From Planctomycetota bacterium (GTDB lineage Bacteria > Planctomycetota > PLA2): a stretch of DNA of 64,000 nt. This document shows positions 1 to 8,257 of the stretch, in pieces. How positions within the stretch are numbered: position 1 is the first letter of the stretch; each line of letters begins with the position of its first letter. A program made the position numbers and the translations under genes. The notes beneath the pieces are model-generated. The model was not told the DNA's origin. It ran no database searches and was given only the letters and a program-made list of their open reading frames with translations. The DNA is taken from contig JAJFFH010000045.1 of NCBI GenBank assembly GCA_021776735.1, positions 1 to 64,000 of the forward strand, written 5' to 3'.

Positions 1-370
1 TCCAGTCGTCCTTTTGCTTCGGATCGAGGTCGAGTTTGCCCTCGCGCAAAACCCGCCCGATCTGTGCCGCCGTCTCCGCCGGCACTTTGCCCTCGGCGAC
101 CTTCTCTTCAAGGTCCGGCTCAGCAATCAGCGTCCGGCCCAACTCAAGCAGCCGATGAGTCTGCTGCGGCCCGTAGCCGACCTTCCGCGCCCAAGCGTGG
201 ACCGACCGAAAACCGGACAAAACGTACGATCGCCGCTGCTCAACGGTCGCGAGCGCGATCGCTGCCGTGGTCTCGGCCTTCACGATCGCCCGATACGCCC
301 GCCGCGCGCTGCGCTCGGCATCCGGCGCAGGCTCGACATCACGGGAGCGGCGATCGGTCTCGATCTTCAT
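1..370 (-). CDS. HNH-endonuclease-like (DUF222-type) protein, N-terminal part
   Basis: Partial gene entering from the left edge on the minus strand; the C-terminus lies outside the window. The 123 visible residues begin MKIETDRRSRDVEP and hold a charged N-terminus followed by a helical segment of the type SGFRSVHAWARKVGYG...LLELGRTLIAEPDLEEKVAEGKVPAETAAQIGRV. That pattern of an aromatic helix, 'LLELGR', 'P-L-E-E-K-V-A-E-G-K' and 'A-A-Q-I-G-R-V' is seen in the DUF222-like helical domain preceding HNH nucleases. The catalytic HNH region cannot be seen, so the assignment rests on the N-terminal domain only. It is divergent from the sigma-CRD gene, leaving about 110 bp for promoters of both. Confidence 0.55.
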   Translation of the reverse strand, partial: MKIETDRRSRDVEPAPDAERSARRAYRAIVKAETTAAIALATVEQRRSYVLSGFRSVHAWARKVGYGPQQTHRLLELGRTLIAEPDLEEKVAEGKVPAETAAQIGRVLREGKLDLDPKQKDDW

Positions 371-482
371 GGCTAACGAGAGCCTAACGGGACGGTTCGA
401 CAGGATTCTTGCGACCGAGCCGGTTTCGCTTCCCGGACCGCGCTCCCCGAATCCCGGTCCCTTGTTACGGTTGGGGTGCGAG

Positions 483-3400
483 ATGTACTACTCGGGTGTG
501 GAGAGACTCGAGCAACTCGTCGATCGGTACCTCGTACACGGCGACGAGGCAGCGATCGGGACCGTGGTGCGGCTCACGCGCGGCCGGTTGCTGCGCGCGG
601 CCCGCCGGATCGCGGCAGCCGACGCCGAGGACTGCGTCCAGACCGCGTACCTTTCTCTGGTGCACAAGCGCGGCGCGGCACTCGCGGCGCCCGTCTGGCC
701 GTGGCTAATCACCGCGGTCGTACGCACCGCGTACCGGTACCGGGCCCAAGGCGCGCGCCGCGCGGAAATCGCCCGGCAGCTCGCGCGTCCGCGGGAATCG
801 CGCGACCCGGTTCAGAGCGCTGCGGAAGCCGAAGAAGCCAGCATCCTGCGCCAGGCAGTCGCGCGCCTCCCGGACAAGCTCCGCGACGCACTCGTGCTCC
901 GCGACCTCGAGGGACTCTCAACGCGGGAAACGGCGCTGCTCCTCGGCATCACCGAAGCCAACGTGCGGGTACGCGTGCAGCGTGCGCGGACAGTCTTGCG
1001 CACCCGCATGCCGCCTCGCGTGGCCTGCGCGATGTTCGCGCTGCCGTGGTTCGTCGCCGACCTGTCGGCCAAAGGCAATGCGCGGCAGGCGGCCAGCGCC
1101 TCGCTTGCGGCCGCCGCCCTGCTCGGTGTCGGCCTGCTCGTCACGATCGCCCGGCGTCCACAGCAATCGACCGCGCATGTTCCGGTGCGGGCTGCCGCGA
1201 CCGTAGCGGATGAGGGGGGCGGGGGCCTTGGCGCTTCATCGGGCAAGGCAACAAGGCCGGTGCCCGCCGCTCCCGGTGTCGTCCTGACCGGGCACGTCGT
1301 CGATCCCGACGGCGCTCCGGTCCGCGATGCGCTGGTCGTCTCCAGTCCGATGAACAATCCGCGGCCGCTTCGCCCCGGCCAAACGGTGGCTCCCGCGCGT
1401 TCGACCCGCACCGATGCAAACGGCCGCTTCGAGGTCGCTTTGGACGGCCGTACGTACGCATGGTCGTTGTATGCCGAGGCGCCGGGGTTTTCCCCGATCC
1501 TGCAAAGAGACCTCCCGTCCGCCCGCGCGCCCGTGATTCGCCTACGGCCGGCGGCGACCATGGCGGGGCAGGTCATGAATCTCGCCGGCCAGCCGATCTC
1601 CGGCGCAACCGTCCGGTGGCACTGTTTTTGGGAGGGCGTGGCTCTGGAACGAAAGGCCACTTCGGGCGCCGATGGCCGGTACCGGCTCAAGGGACTGCCT
1701 GCCCCGGGCACGTTTCGGCAGCGCGGAGGCGAAGGCGATACGGGGGTCATGGTTTCCGCGGCGGGCTACGCCCCCGTGACGGTGCCGGTTTCGACGGGCG
1801 ACCACAACTTCGTACTCACGAAGGGAGCGACGGTACACGGCGTCGTCCTCGACGACACAAGCGGCCGCCCGGTGGCCGGCGCGCTTGTTCGGCTCCGGTC
1901 CACGCACTTCGCGCGGCACTTCGAGGTTCCGCACAAGGGCCGCATGCCTGACCCGGTCGGCACGCGGCTCCTGGGCGAGTCACGCAGTGGCGTGGACGGG
2001 TCGTTTCGGTTGTTCCATGTTCCGTCCGCGGGATTCCACAACCAGACGAGGCAAGAGAGGTGCGTGCTCGCTGCGACGGCGGCGGGTCAGACATCGCGAC
2101 CGGTTCCCGTGCCTGCGGCGTGGCCCGGCGAACAAAAACACGTCGAGCTGCGGCTGGTGCGCGCCGTCGCCGTCCATGGCGTCGTGGTCGATGGTCACGG
2201 AAGCCCCCTGCGCGGCGCTCGAATCGAAGTACTCGGCCGAGCAGCTTCCAGCGGCCCCGACGGATCGTTTCGTATCGACGGGCTGCCCGCCCCCGCCCTT
2301 GCGGAGCTGCGGGTTACTGCGGAGCCGCAGGTGCAGGCAGAATGGAGAGCCGCCCGAATCTCGACGCGGCTGCGTCCGAACGGCAACGATGTGTGGGATG
2401 CAGGAACGCTCGTCCTCCGACAGCGCGCCGAGCCCGCGGCCGAATTCGTGGTGGTGGACGCGAGTGGGGCGCCGGTGCCGGGAGCAGCGGTCGGAACGAG
2501 AGCGGAGGGGTTTTCACGCGCGGACCGCGCGGGCCGGCTGCGCATGATGTTTTCCGGCTCCGATCCGGTTCGCAGGGTGGTCCTGGCCCCCGGCCATGCC
2601 CCGGTCGTGACCGCGCCGTTTTCACCGGCGGTGCATGATCCGCCGATCGTGCGTGTCGTCCTGCGAGCCGGGCACACCCTGTCCGGGACCGTGCGCTGGC
2701 AAGACAACAAGCCGGCGCGGGACGCCCTGTTCTACGTCTACAACGGCGCCGTCTCGCTCGCCGCCGCGAAGTCCGCGCTCCGGACGAGCACGCGCAGGAA
2801 AGGACTGCCGCCACTGGTCGTGTACGCAACGGGCCGCACCGACGGACAGGGCCGCTTCGAGATCCTGAACCTGCCCCCGCCCCCCTATCACGCGACCGCC
2901 TCCCATCAGACGTTCTTGAGCGAACCCGTGGTCTCGGAGGCCGTGCATCCCGCAAGCGGCGTCACGCTCACGCTCCCCGGTCCGCGTCCGACGGTGACGA
3001 ACTGCGCCGTGACGGGCACGCTCCGCGACGCGGAGACCGGTGCGCGTGTAACGTTGTTTCGGGCCTACGTGAGACGCGCCGGTCCGCCGTACCCCGTGCG
3101 ATCGACGGCGCCCGGCGAGTGGAGTCCGCCGCCGCTCGGCGCGGGCGAGTACCGATACTCGATCATGGCGCGCGGGTACATGCCGCACGACGGCAAGTTC
3201 AAAGTGCAGCCGGGGCAAGCGCAACTGCGGGTGGCCGTGGAGTTGGTGCGCGGCGCGACGGTGCGCGGTGTCGTCACGGGCGCGCCGCTCGGAGCCCGCG
3301 TCCGGTTGATCGACGAGAGCTGGGCGCACGCCGAGGCATCCGTCGGTCCCGACGGCACGTTTTCCGTGCGGCATGTGCGGCCGGGTCGCCACGTCGCGGA

Positions 3401-3785
3401 GGTCTACGTGGAACGTGGAGGTCGCTTTTTGCGACTCGCGCTGCGCGGAGTTCCGCAAGGAACGCTCGGTGTCCACGATCGCGAGGCCGTGTTGAATCTT
3501 AACGTCGTGCCGGGTGGCGCGGCCGACTTCGTCGTGGCGCGCCGACGGCTGCCCGAGGGGGCGTCTTTGGCAATCGAAGACATCGAACGAAAGCTTGTGG
3601 GGGGCGCGGGGGCGTGGGCCCTGGATCGCGCCATCGGCTGGTCGCACCGCGGCTGGTCAAAGTGGTCGCTGCCAGCAGGCAGCTACGTCGCTCGCTTTGT
3701 GTGCCCGGGTCAAGAGACGATCGAACGGAAGTTCGAGATCGTCGCGAACCAGAACGTAACGATCGAATTGGGAGAGCAGAAATGA
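483..3785 (+). CDS. ECF-type sigma factor fused to carboxypeptidase-regulatory-like (CRD) repeats
   Basis: Residues about 1-180 form an ECF sigma factor: region 2 around 'DAEDCVQTAYLSLV' and 'PWLITAVVRTAYRYR', and region 4 'RLPDKLRDALVLRDLEGLSTRETALLLGI' with its helix-turn-helix. A hydrophobic segment (about 209-227, 'LAAAALLGVGLLVTIA') follows. About 850 residues of repeated CRD-type beta-sandwiches come next ('GHVVDPDGAPVRDALV', 'GVVVDGHGSPLRGARIEV'). Predicted topology is sigma domain in the cytoplasm and CRD repeats outside. The frame is open back to 267, but ATG 483 puts the start just before region 2. The stop overlaps the next start (ATGA), so the downstream gene is probably translationally coupled. 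One of three such fusions in the window; the signal sensed is unknown. Confidence 0.85.
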   Translation: MYYSGVERLEQLVDRYLVHGDEAAIGTVVRLTRGRLLRAARRIAAADAEDCVQTAYLSLVHKRGAALAAPVWPWLITAVVRTAYRYRAQGARRAEIARQLARPRESRDPVQSAAEAEEASILRQAVARLPDKLRDALVLRDLEGLSTRETALLLGITEANVRVRVQRARTVLRTRMPPRVACAMFALPWFVADLSAKGNARQAASASLAAAALLGVGLLVTIARRPQQSTAHVPVRAAATVADEGGGGLGASSGKATRPVPAAPGVVLTGHVVDPDGAPVRDALVVSSPMNNPRPLRPGQTVAPARSTRTDANGRFEVALDGRTYAWSLYAEAPGFSPILQRDLPSARAPVIRLRPAATMAGQVMNLAGQPISGATVRWHCFWEGVALERKATSGADGRYRLKGLPAPGTFRQRGGEGDTGVMVSAAGYAPVTVPVSTGDHNFVLTKGATVHGVVLDDTSGRPVAGALVRLRSTHFARHFEVPHKGRMPDPVGTRLLGESRSGVDGSFRLFHVPSAGFHNQTRQERCVLAATAAGQTSRPVPVPAAWPGEQKHVELRLVRAVAVHGVVVDGHGSPLRGARIEVLGRAASSGPDGSFRIDGLPAPALAELRVTAEPQVQAEWRAARISTRLRPNGNDVWDAGTLVLRQRAEPAAEFVVVDASGAPVPGAAVGTRAEGFSRADRAGRLRMMFSGSDPVRRVVLAPGHAPVVTAPFSPAVHDPPIVRVVLRAGHTLSGTVRWQDNKPARDALFYVYNGAVSLAAAKSALRTSTRRKGLPPLVVYATGRTDGQGRFEILNLPPPPYHATASHQTFLSEPVVSEAVHPASGVTLTLPGPRPTVTNCAVTGTLRDAETGARVTLFRAYVRRAGPPYPVRSTAPGEWSPPPLGAGEYRYSIMARGYMPHDGKFKVQPGQAQLRVAVELVRGATVRGVVTGAPLGARVRLIDESWAHAEASVGPDGTFSVRHVRPGRHVAEVYVERGGRFLRLALRGVPQGTLGVHDREAVLNLNVVPGGAADFVVARRRLPEGASLAIEDIERKLVGGAGAWALDRAIGWSHRGWSKWSLPAGSYVARFVCPGQETIERKFEIVANQNVTIELGEQK

Positions 3786-6013
3786 AACGTGCCGCAGCTG
3801 CCCTGTTCCTCATCGTCGCACTCGCCCGGAGCGGCGAGTCCAAGGTCAACGAGTGGGTACGCCAGCTCGACAACCCCGACCAGAAAGAGCGCTACGGGGC
3901 GTTGCAGGCGCTGATCGACCATGGCCCGAAGTCGATCCCGGCCTGCCTCAAGGCTTTCCGCGACAAGAAACAGCCCGCCATGCGCCGCTGGCACGCAGCC
4001 ATGGTGCTCGGCGGGCTCAAGGCCAGAAAGGCCGTGCCGCATCTGCTCGCAGGGGTCAAGGACCGCGACTGGCGGGTCGCCGCGGTTTCAGCGGATCAGC
4101 TCGGCAACATCGGAGACAAGTCGGTCCTGCGCAAACTCCAAAAACTGCGCGGCGCGGCTCGCCACCCGCAGATCCAAAAGGCCCTCGACTCGAGCATCGC
4201 GAAGCTCGGCGGGCCGCCGCCGAAGGCGCCGAAGGTGCCCAAGAAACCGGATGTCCTGGAGCCGGTCGGTTTCGCGTGGATTCCTTGGGCCAAGACGATC
4301 GAGGAGGCGCGCGCGAGGGCGCGCCAGGAGAGAAAAAAGGTCCTCGCCTTCGTGACGCCGTGGAACAGCAAGCAGATGGAGTCGGGTTATGAGGGGGCCG
4401 GGGACGTCGTGAACCACCGGATGCCGGCCAACTACGACCCGGTCCGCACTCGCCGCACCGACCCCGGCCACATCAAGGAACGCGCGTTGCTGACCGCGCT
4501 CTTGTGCAACCCCGATCTTGCCGAGCTCGTGACCAAGCACTTCGTGCCCGTGCGCGTCCACATGCATACGTGGCATTTCATGTCGTCGGGCCGGGGCACC
4601 TGGAAGGACCCGCTGACTCGTCTCGGCACGAGCGCCCGGGAGGCGCACCCGCCGGCGCTGATCTTTGCGACACACGACGGCAAGCTGCTCCACAAGATCA
4701 CCAACATGGGGGTGTTCAGCGCGCCGCTCACCTACCGGACATGCAACGCAGTCCTTGGCTTGAAACAGACCTTGACCGTGCGGCCGGGAGAGGCCCTGCT
4801 CCGCAAGGCGGACTATGCGGGCGCCGCCAAAGTGCTGCGTGCGATCCGCAAGCCGGACGAGCGTGATCGCTTCTACCTGGCGTACGCCGAGCACCGGTCG
4901 GGCCGGTCCGACAAAGCCAAGGCGATGTGGAACAAACTGGCCGCCGGTCGTGGCCTGTGGGCGACGCGCGCACGACTGCATCTCGATCCGCACGGGCCCC
5001 GTCCGCGCGAGTGGATCACGCTGCGCGACTTTGCCGAAGTCGATCCCATGATTCCGACCACGGAAGTGGGCCGCGGCGGTGTCAAGGCGGCAATCGACTA
5101 CCTGCTCGACCAGCAGCGCCCCGATGGTGCGTGGCCCGACTCGAACGATCGGTTTTCCCTGCCGGAACGATTCAGCCTCGTCCTGCCACGGACGGCGATT
5201 TGCGTGAGCGCCCTGCGCGCTTGGCGCAAGGAGCATCCCGGCAAGCAGATCGACGCTGCGATCAGGAAGGGAATCGAGTTTGTCCGCGCACGATGGAACA
5301 AGCAGACCGGCGTTTGGCACCTCACCTATGCGCTTCATCTCGCCGTCGATCTCGGCGACAAAAAAGCGATGGAACAGCTTGCGAAACAGCTGGGCACCAT
5401 CGAACACAATGGCGGCTGGACCTACACGGGATCGAACCGCCTGCACACGTTCAACACCGCTCCGATCCTGATCCTGCTTGCCGAGGCCCAGTCGAAGGGT
5501 GCCAAGATCGACGCGGCGATGATGCGCCGCGCGGCCGCGTTCCTGGAGCGCAACCGCGTGCGTGGCGTGCTTTTCCACTACGGCACGACGATGGAGCACA
5601 TGATGCCCAAGGGCGCGCGGGGCGCGAACTCGTCGTGTTTTCGCAGTCCGCTTTGCGAGCTTGCGCTTCACCGTCTTCACCGAGGCGGCGGCGGCGCCAA
5701 GAAGTCAACCAAAGGGATCAAGAAGGCGCTCGCCGTGTTCTTTGCGGGCCTCGACGCCGCGCGCAGCACGACCAAGGTGTTTGAGTCCTACGTCGATCCG
5801 TCGATCGCGTGGCAGGACGCCTACCGCTATTTCTTCGGTGTCTACTACGCGGCGTGCGGAGTCCGGCTCGTCGGCGACAAGAAGGGCGCGGTCCGGCTGA
5901 AGGCGCGCATCCTCGGCCATCAGGAAATCGACGGTAGTTTTGTCGATGGCCAGATGGTCGGCAAGACGAGTTCCACCGGACTGGTGCTGCTGGCGTTGTC
6001 GGAGCTGCGGTAG
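3782..6013 (+). CDS. Exported HEAT-repeat / thioredoxin-like / terpenoid-cyclase-like protein
   Basis: 743 residues with a signal peptide (MKRAAAALFLIVALARSG). Residues about 25-150 are HEAT-like helical repeats ('AMRRWHAAMVLGGLKARKAVPHLLAGVKDRDWRVAAVSADQLGNIGD'). The middle resembles a thioredoxin-fold segment ('RQERKKVLAFVTPW...LLTALLCNPDLAELVTKHFVPVRV') but no CxxC motif is visible. The C-terminal half matches alpha/alpha-toroid prenyltransferase or squalene-cyclase-like repeats ('AIDYLLDQQRPDGAWPDS', 'GGWTYTG'). The enzymatic role is unknown, and without catalytic residues I recognise, a binding or scaffold role is equally likely. The start overlaps the stop of the sigma-CRD gene (ATGA), suggesting it works in that regulatory unit. 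Confidence 0.7.
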   Translation: MKRAAAALFLIVALARSGESKVNEWVRQLDNPDQKERYGALQALIDHGPKSIPACLKAFRDKKQPAMRRWHAAMVLGGLKARKAVPHLLAGVKDRDWRVAAVSADQLGNIGDKSVLRKLQKLRGAARHPQIQKALDSSIAKLGGPPPKAPKVPKKPDVLEPVGFAWIPWAKTIEEARARARQERKKVLAFVTPWNSKQMESGYEGAGDVVNHRMPANYDPVRTRRTDPGHIKERALLTALLCNPDLAELVTKHFVPVRVHMHTWHFMSSGRGTWKDPLTRLGTSAREAHPPALIFATHDGKLLHKITNMGVFSAPLTYRTCNAVLGLKQTLTVRPGEALLRKADYAGAAKVLRAIRKPDERDRFYLAYAEHRSGRSDKAKAMWNKLAAGRGLWATRARLHLDPHGPRPREWITLRDFAEVDPMIPTTEVGRGGVKAAIDYLLDQQRPDGAWPDSNDRFSLPERFSLVLPRTAICVSALRAWRKEHPGKQIDAAIRKGIEFVRARWNKQTGVWHLTYALHLAVDLGDKKAMEQLAKQLGTIEHNGGWTYTGSNRLHTFNTAPILILLAEAQSKGAKIDAAMMRRAAAFLERNRVRGVLFHYGTTMEHMMPKGARGANSSCFRSPLCELALHRLHRGGGGAKKSTKGIKKALAVFFAGLDAARSTTKVFESYVDPSIAWQDAYRYFFGVYYAACGVRLVGDKKGAVRLKARILGHQEIDGSFVDGQMVGKTSSTGLVLLALSELR

Positions 6014-6023
6014 TCTGGTTGGC

Positions 6024-7268
6024 ATGGGCTCCTTGCGACTCCGCGCCGTCCTGCTTTTGCTCACGCTCGCCGCGCTTCCGGTTGCGGCGGAGGAGGAAGC
6101 GAATCCGGTTCAGCCTCGCGCCGCGGCGACGCTGGCGGACCGCGACGTTTGCGTCGCCCACGCCGCAGCCGTCGGCCGGCAACTGCTGCGCCGCGCCAAG
6201 AAGACGAAGGCGGGTCTTACGTTCGGGAACGGTCCGTACGTGTACGACGGCGATGCGGGCGTCGCACTGCTGTTTGCCGGCCTGCATCGAGCGACGCGCG
6301 ACAAGAAATGGCTCGAAGCGACGCGCGCGACGCTGCGCGAGGCGATGGCTTCCGCGGCCAAGGCCAAGAGCAAGGACGGCGGTCTTTACACGGGCCGCGC
6401 CGGCGTCGGCGAAGCGTGCGTCGAGGCGTACTGGGCCACGGGCGACAAGGCGTTCTTGGACCTGGCCCGAAAGTGTGCCAAGGGGCTCGGCGAGTTCGCC
6501 GCGACCGACATCATCTTCGGCGCCGCCGGCGGGGGAGTGTTCCTGCTCAACCTGCACCGTGCGACCGGCGACAAGACGTATCTGAAGCAAGCGCGACAGC
6601 TGGGCGAGTTTCTCGCCGCCACCGCCATCGAAAAAGACGGCCGCGCCCACTGGCCGCTGGTGCCCAGGGGCAATCCGCGTGTTTACCTCGGCTTCAGCCA
6701 CGGCGCCGCCGGCGTGGGCTACTTCCTGCTGCACCTGGGGCGCCGCACCGACGAAGCCAAGTACAAGAACCTGGCGGAAGCGGCTGCGCGGTTCGTCCTC
6801 AGGCACGAAGAGCCCGAGGGCAAGGACGGCGCCCACTGGTGGCGCACGGTCCCGAAGAGCAGCAACTTCCAGCGCATCCAGTGGTGCCACGGCGCCCCGG
6901 GCATGGGCCTGTTCTTCAACGACCTGCACCGCCACCTCAAGAAAGAGCCGTACGAGAAAGCCCTGCAACGCTGCCTCGCGACGACAAAACGCCGCGGCCG
7001 AAACGCCCGCAAGAGCGGCTGCCAATGCCACGGCGTAGCAGGCAACGCGGAACTCTTCCTCGAGGTCTACGCCGCGAACAAAGACAACGGTTGGCTCAAG
7101 GAAGCCCGCCACTCGGCAAGCGCCCTACTCCAGAAGAAGGGCGACGGCTTCGAAGTCAAGATGGGCTACGCGCCGTCCTACATGCTGGGCCTCTCCGGAA
7201 TCGGCCACTTCTTCCTGCGCCTGGCAGACCCGAAGAAAACCCCACTACCGATGATGATCCGGGATTGA
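6024..7268 (+). CDS. Exported LanC-like (lanthionine synthetase C-like) protein
   Basis: 414 residues with a signal peptide (MGSLRLRAVLLLLTLAALPVAAEE). It shows the repeated GxxG helical-barrel pattern of LanC: 'YDGDAGVALLFAGLHRAT', 'YTGRAGVGEACVEAYWAT', 'FGAAGGGVFLLNLHRAT', 'GFSHGAAGVGYFLLHLG'. The zinc-site elements of the family are present: 'WCHGAPG' supplies Cys and 'CQCHGVAGN' supplies Cys-His, with 'FSHG' matching the active-site His. Known LanC enzymes are cytoplasmic cyclases that add cysteine thiols to dehydrated residues; an exported relative with an intact metal site is unusual. No lantibiotic precursor or dehydratase is seen nearby. It starts 10 bp after the preceding gene and is probably in the same operon. 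Confidence 0.8.
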   Translation: MGSLRLRAVLLLLTLAALPVAAEEEANPVQPRAAATLADRDVCVAHAAAVGRQLLRRAKKTKAGLTFGNGPYVYDGDAGVALLFAGLHRATRDKKWLEATRATLREAMASAAKAKSKDGGLYTGRAGVGEACVEAYWATGDKAFLDLARKCAKGLGEFAATDIIFGAAGGGVFLLNLHRATGDKTYLKQARQLGEFLAATAIEKDGRAHWPLVPRGNPRVYLGFSHGAAGVGYFLLHLGRRTDEAKYKNLAEAAARFVLRHEEPEGKDGAHWWRTVPKSSNFQRIQWCHGAPGMGLFFNDLHRHLKKEPYEKALQRCLATTKRRGRNARKSGCQCHGVAGNAELFLEVYAANKDNGWLKEARHSASALLQKKGDGFEVKMGYAPSYMLGLSGIGHFFLRLADPKKTPLPMMIRD

Positions 7269-7279
7269 CCGATCCCCAA

Positions 7280-7305
7280 AAAAGCAAACGGACGGCGATG
7301 TCTCC
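7280..7305 (+). repeat. Dispersed repeat copy, full consensus (intergenic)
   Basis: Core GGACGGCGATG at 7290-7300 with the full upstream extension AAGCAAAC. It lies between the LanC-like gene and the first CRD paralogue, outside coding sequence. Confidence 0.85.
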
Positions 7306-7330
7306 GGCGCAACCCGAGTAGGGTGAACCT

Positions 7331-8257
7331 GTGAAAACGGTTGCGCGCACGTCGCTGCTGGCGCTACTTGTCCTCGGCGTGTACTTCGCAGCTCAGCCAG
7401 CACGCCGCTCGACCGACCGCCGCGCTCCGCGGGGCCAGCAATCTCTACGTCCAGTCGCGGCAAACGACGCAGCAAAACCGGACGGCGATGCGTCGGGCGA
7501 CACGGTTGCCTCGGCCGGTGGCGACTCACTCCGGCCGCTCGCGCCTTGGCATCCGTTCTCGTTGTGTCGAATCGAGGGCCGCGTGGTCGATGAGAGCGGG
7601 AACCCGATTGGCGGCGCTTCGGTTTGGGTGTACACCGGGGCCCTACCTTGGTTCTGTTTGGACGATGGCGGCAGAGGAACGGGTTTCAACGAATCCAAGA
7701 CCGACTCGACAGGGCGTTTTGTCGCCACGGGGGTTGAATCGTATGAGCAGCGCGTCTCGGCGTGGGCCCCGGGATTCTGCGCAGGCGAGGTGATCATCAC
7801 CGGTGGGGATTGGACCGCGCTGATCGTGCTGCAAAGAGGGAATGAGCCCAAGCTGGCGAAGCCGGCGCCCGGCCCGTTGTCGGTGCTGGATTCGATCACG
7901 ACGGGCCTGTCGGACGGGGACGCTCCGGGTGAGCGTTTGCCGCCGGTCGAGCGGATAGCTGCGCAGACCCAGCGGGTCCAAGTCCTCAATCACGACGGAT
8001 CTCCTGCCCAGAACGAGCAGGTCCGAATTCTCAACGACGGCTCGTCTCGATCGTCACGCACGGATCGATCGGGTCGTCTCGCCGTGACCGCGCCTGCCGG
8101 AATCAACGTCAAGATCAAGTTCAGTACGAACCCCAAGACACGTTTCGCTGGAGGGGGCGTGTCGTTTCGGCAAACATCGCCGTCCGTCCGCTTTCGTCCG
8201 AAGGGCGCGCTACTCTGGAACCCATGGCGCGCCGGATGCTTCCCGTTGCGATCCTGA
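7331..8257 (+). CDS. Exported CRD-type protein, C-terminally truncated paralogue
   Basis: 308 residues starting at GTG (MKTVARTSLLALLVLGVYFAAQ, signal peptide or anchor). A CRD domain follows ('RIEGRVVDESGNPIGGASVWVYTG'), then a second beta-domain ('QVLNHDGSPAQNEQVRILNDGSS'). It aligns with the next gene up to 'RFAGGGVSF' (neighbour: 'RLAGGKVSV') and then stops matching exactly where a dispersed repeat begins (8175). The remaining tail ('TSPSVRFRPKGALLWNPWRAGCFPLRS') is repeat-derived and read-through sequence overlapping the next gene by 34 bp. I read it as a truncated or decaying duplicate of the 574-residue neighbour. Function unknown. Confidence 0.65.
   Translation: MKTVARTSLLALLVLGVYFAAQPARRSTDRRAPRGQQSLRPVAANDAAKPDGDASGDTVASAGGDSLRPLAPWHPFSLCRIEGRVVDESGNPIGGASVWVYTGALPWFCLDDGGRGTGFNESKTDSTGRFVATGVESYEQRVSAWAPGFCAGEVIITGGDWTALIVLQRGNEPKLAKPAPGPLSVLDSITTGLSDGDAPGERLPPVERIAAQTQRVQVLNHDGSPAQNEQVRILNDGSSRSSRTDRSGRLAVTAPAGINVKIKFSTNPKTRFAGGGVSFRQTSPSVRFRPKGALLWNPWRAGCFPLRS
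7480..7490 (+). repeat. Dispersed repeat copy inside CRD gene
   Basis: Exact core; read as P-D-G-D-A around residue 50. The neighbouring paralogue has a copy at the equivalent position (8367). Confidence 0.7.
8175..8185 (-). repeat. Dispersed repeat copy at the truncation point of a CRD gene
   Basis: Exact core on the minus strand (CATCGCCGTCC on top), read as T-S-P-S-V. Homology between the two CRD paralogues ends here. Confidence 0.75.

Noticed and set aside
6247..6257. CGACGGCGATG in the LanC-like gene (and 28391-28401 in the CRD gene) as copies of the dispersed word
   Set aside because: They lack the ACGG extension and are explained by family-conserved codons (Y-D-G-D-A-G) or ordinary coding sequence.
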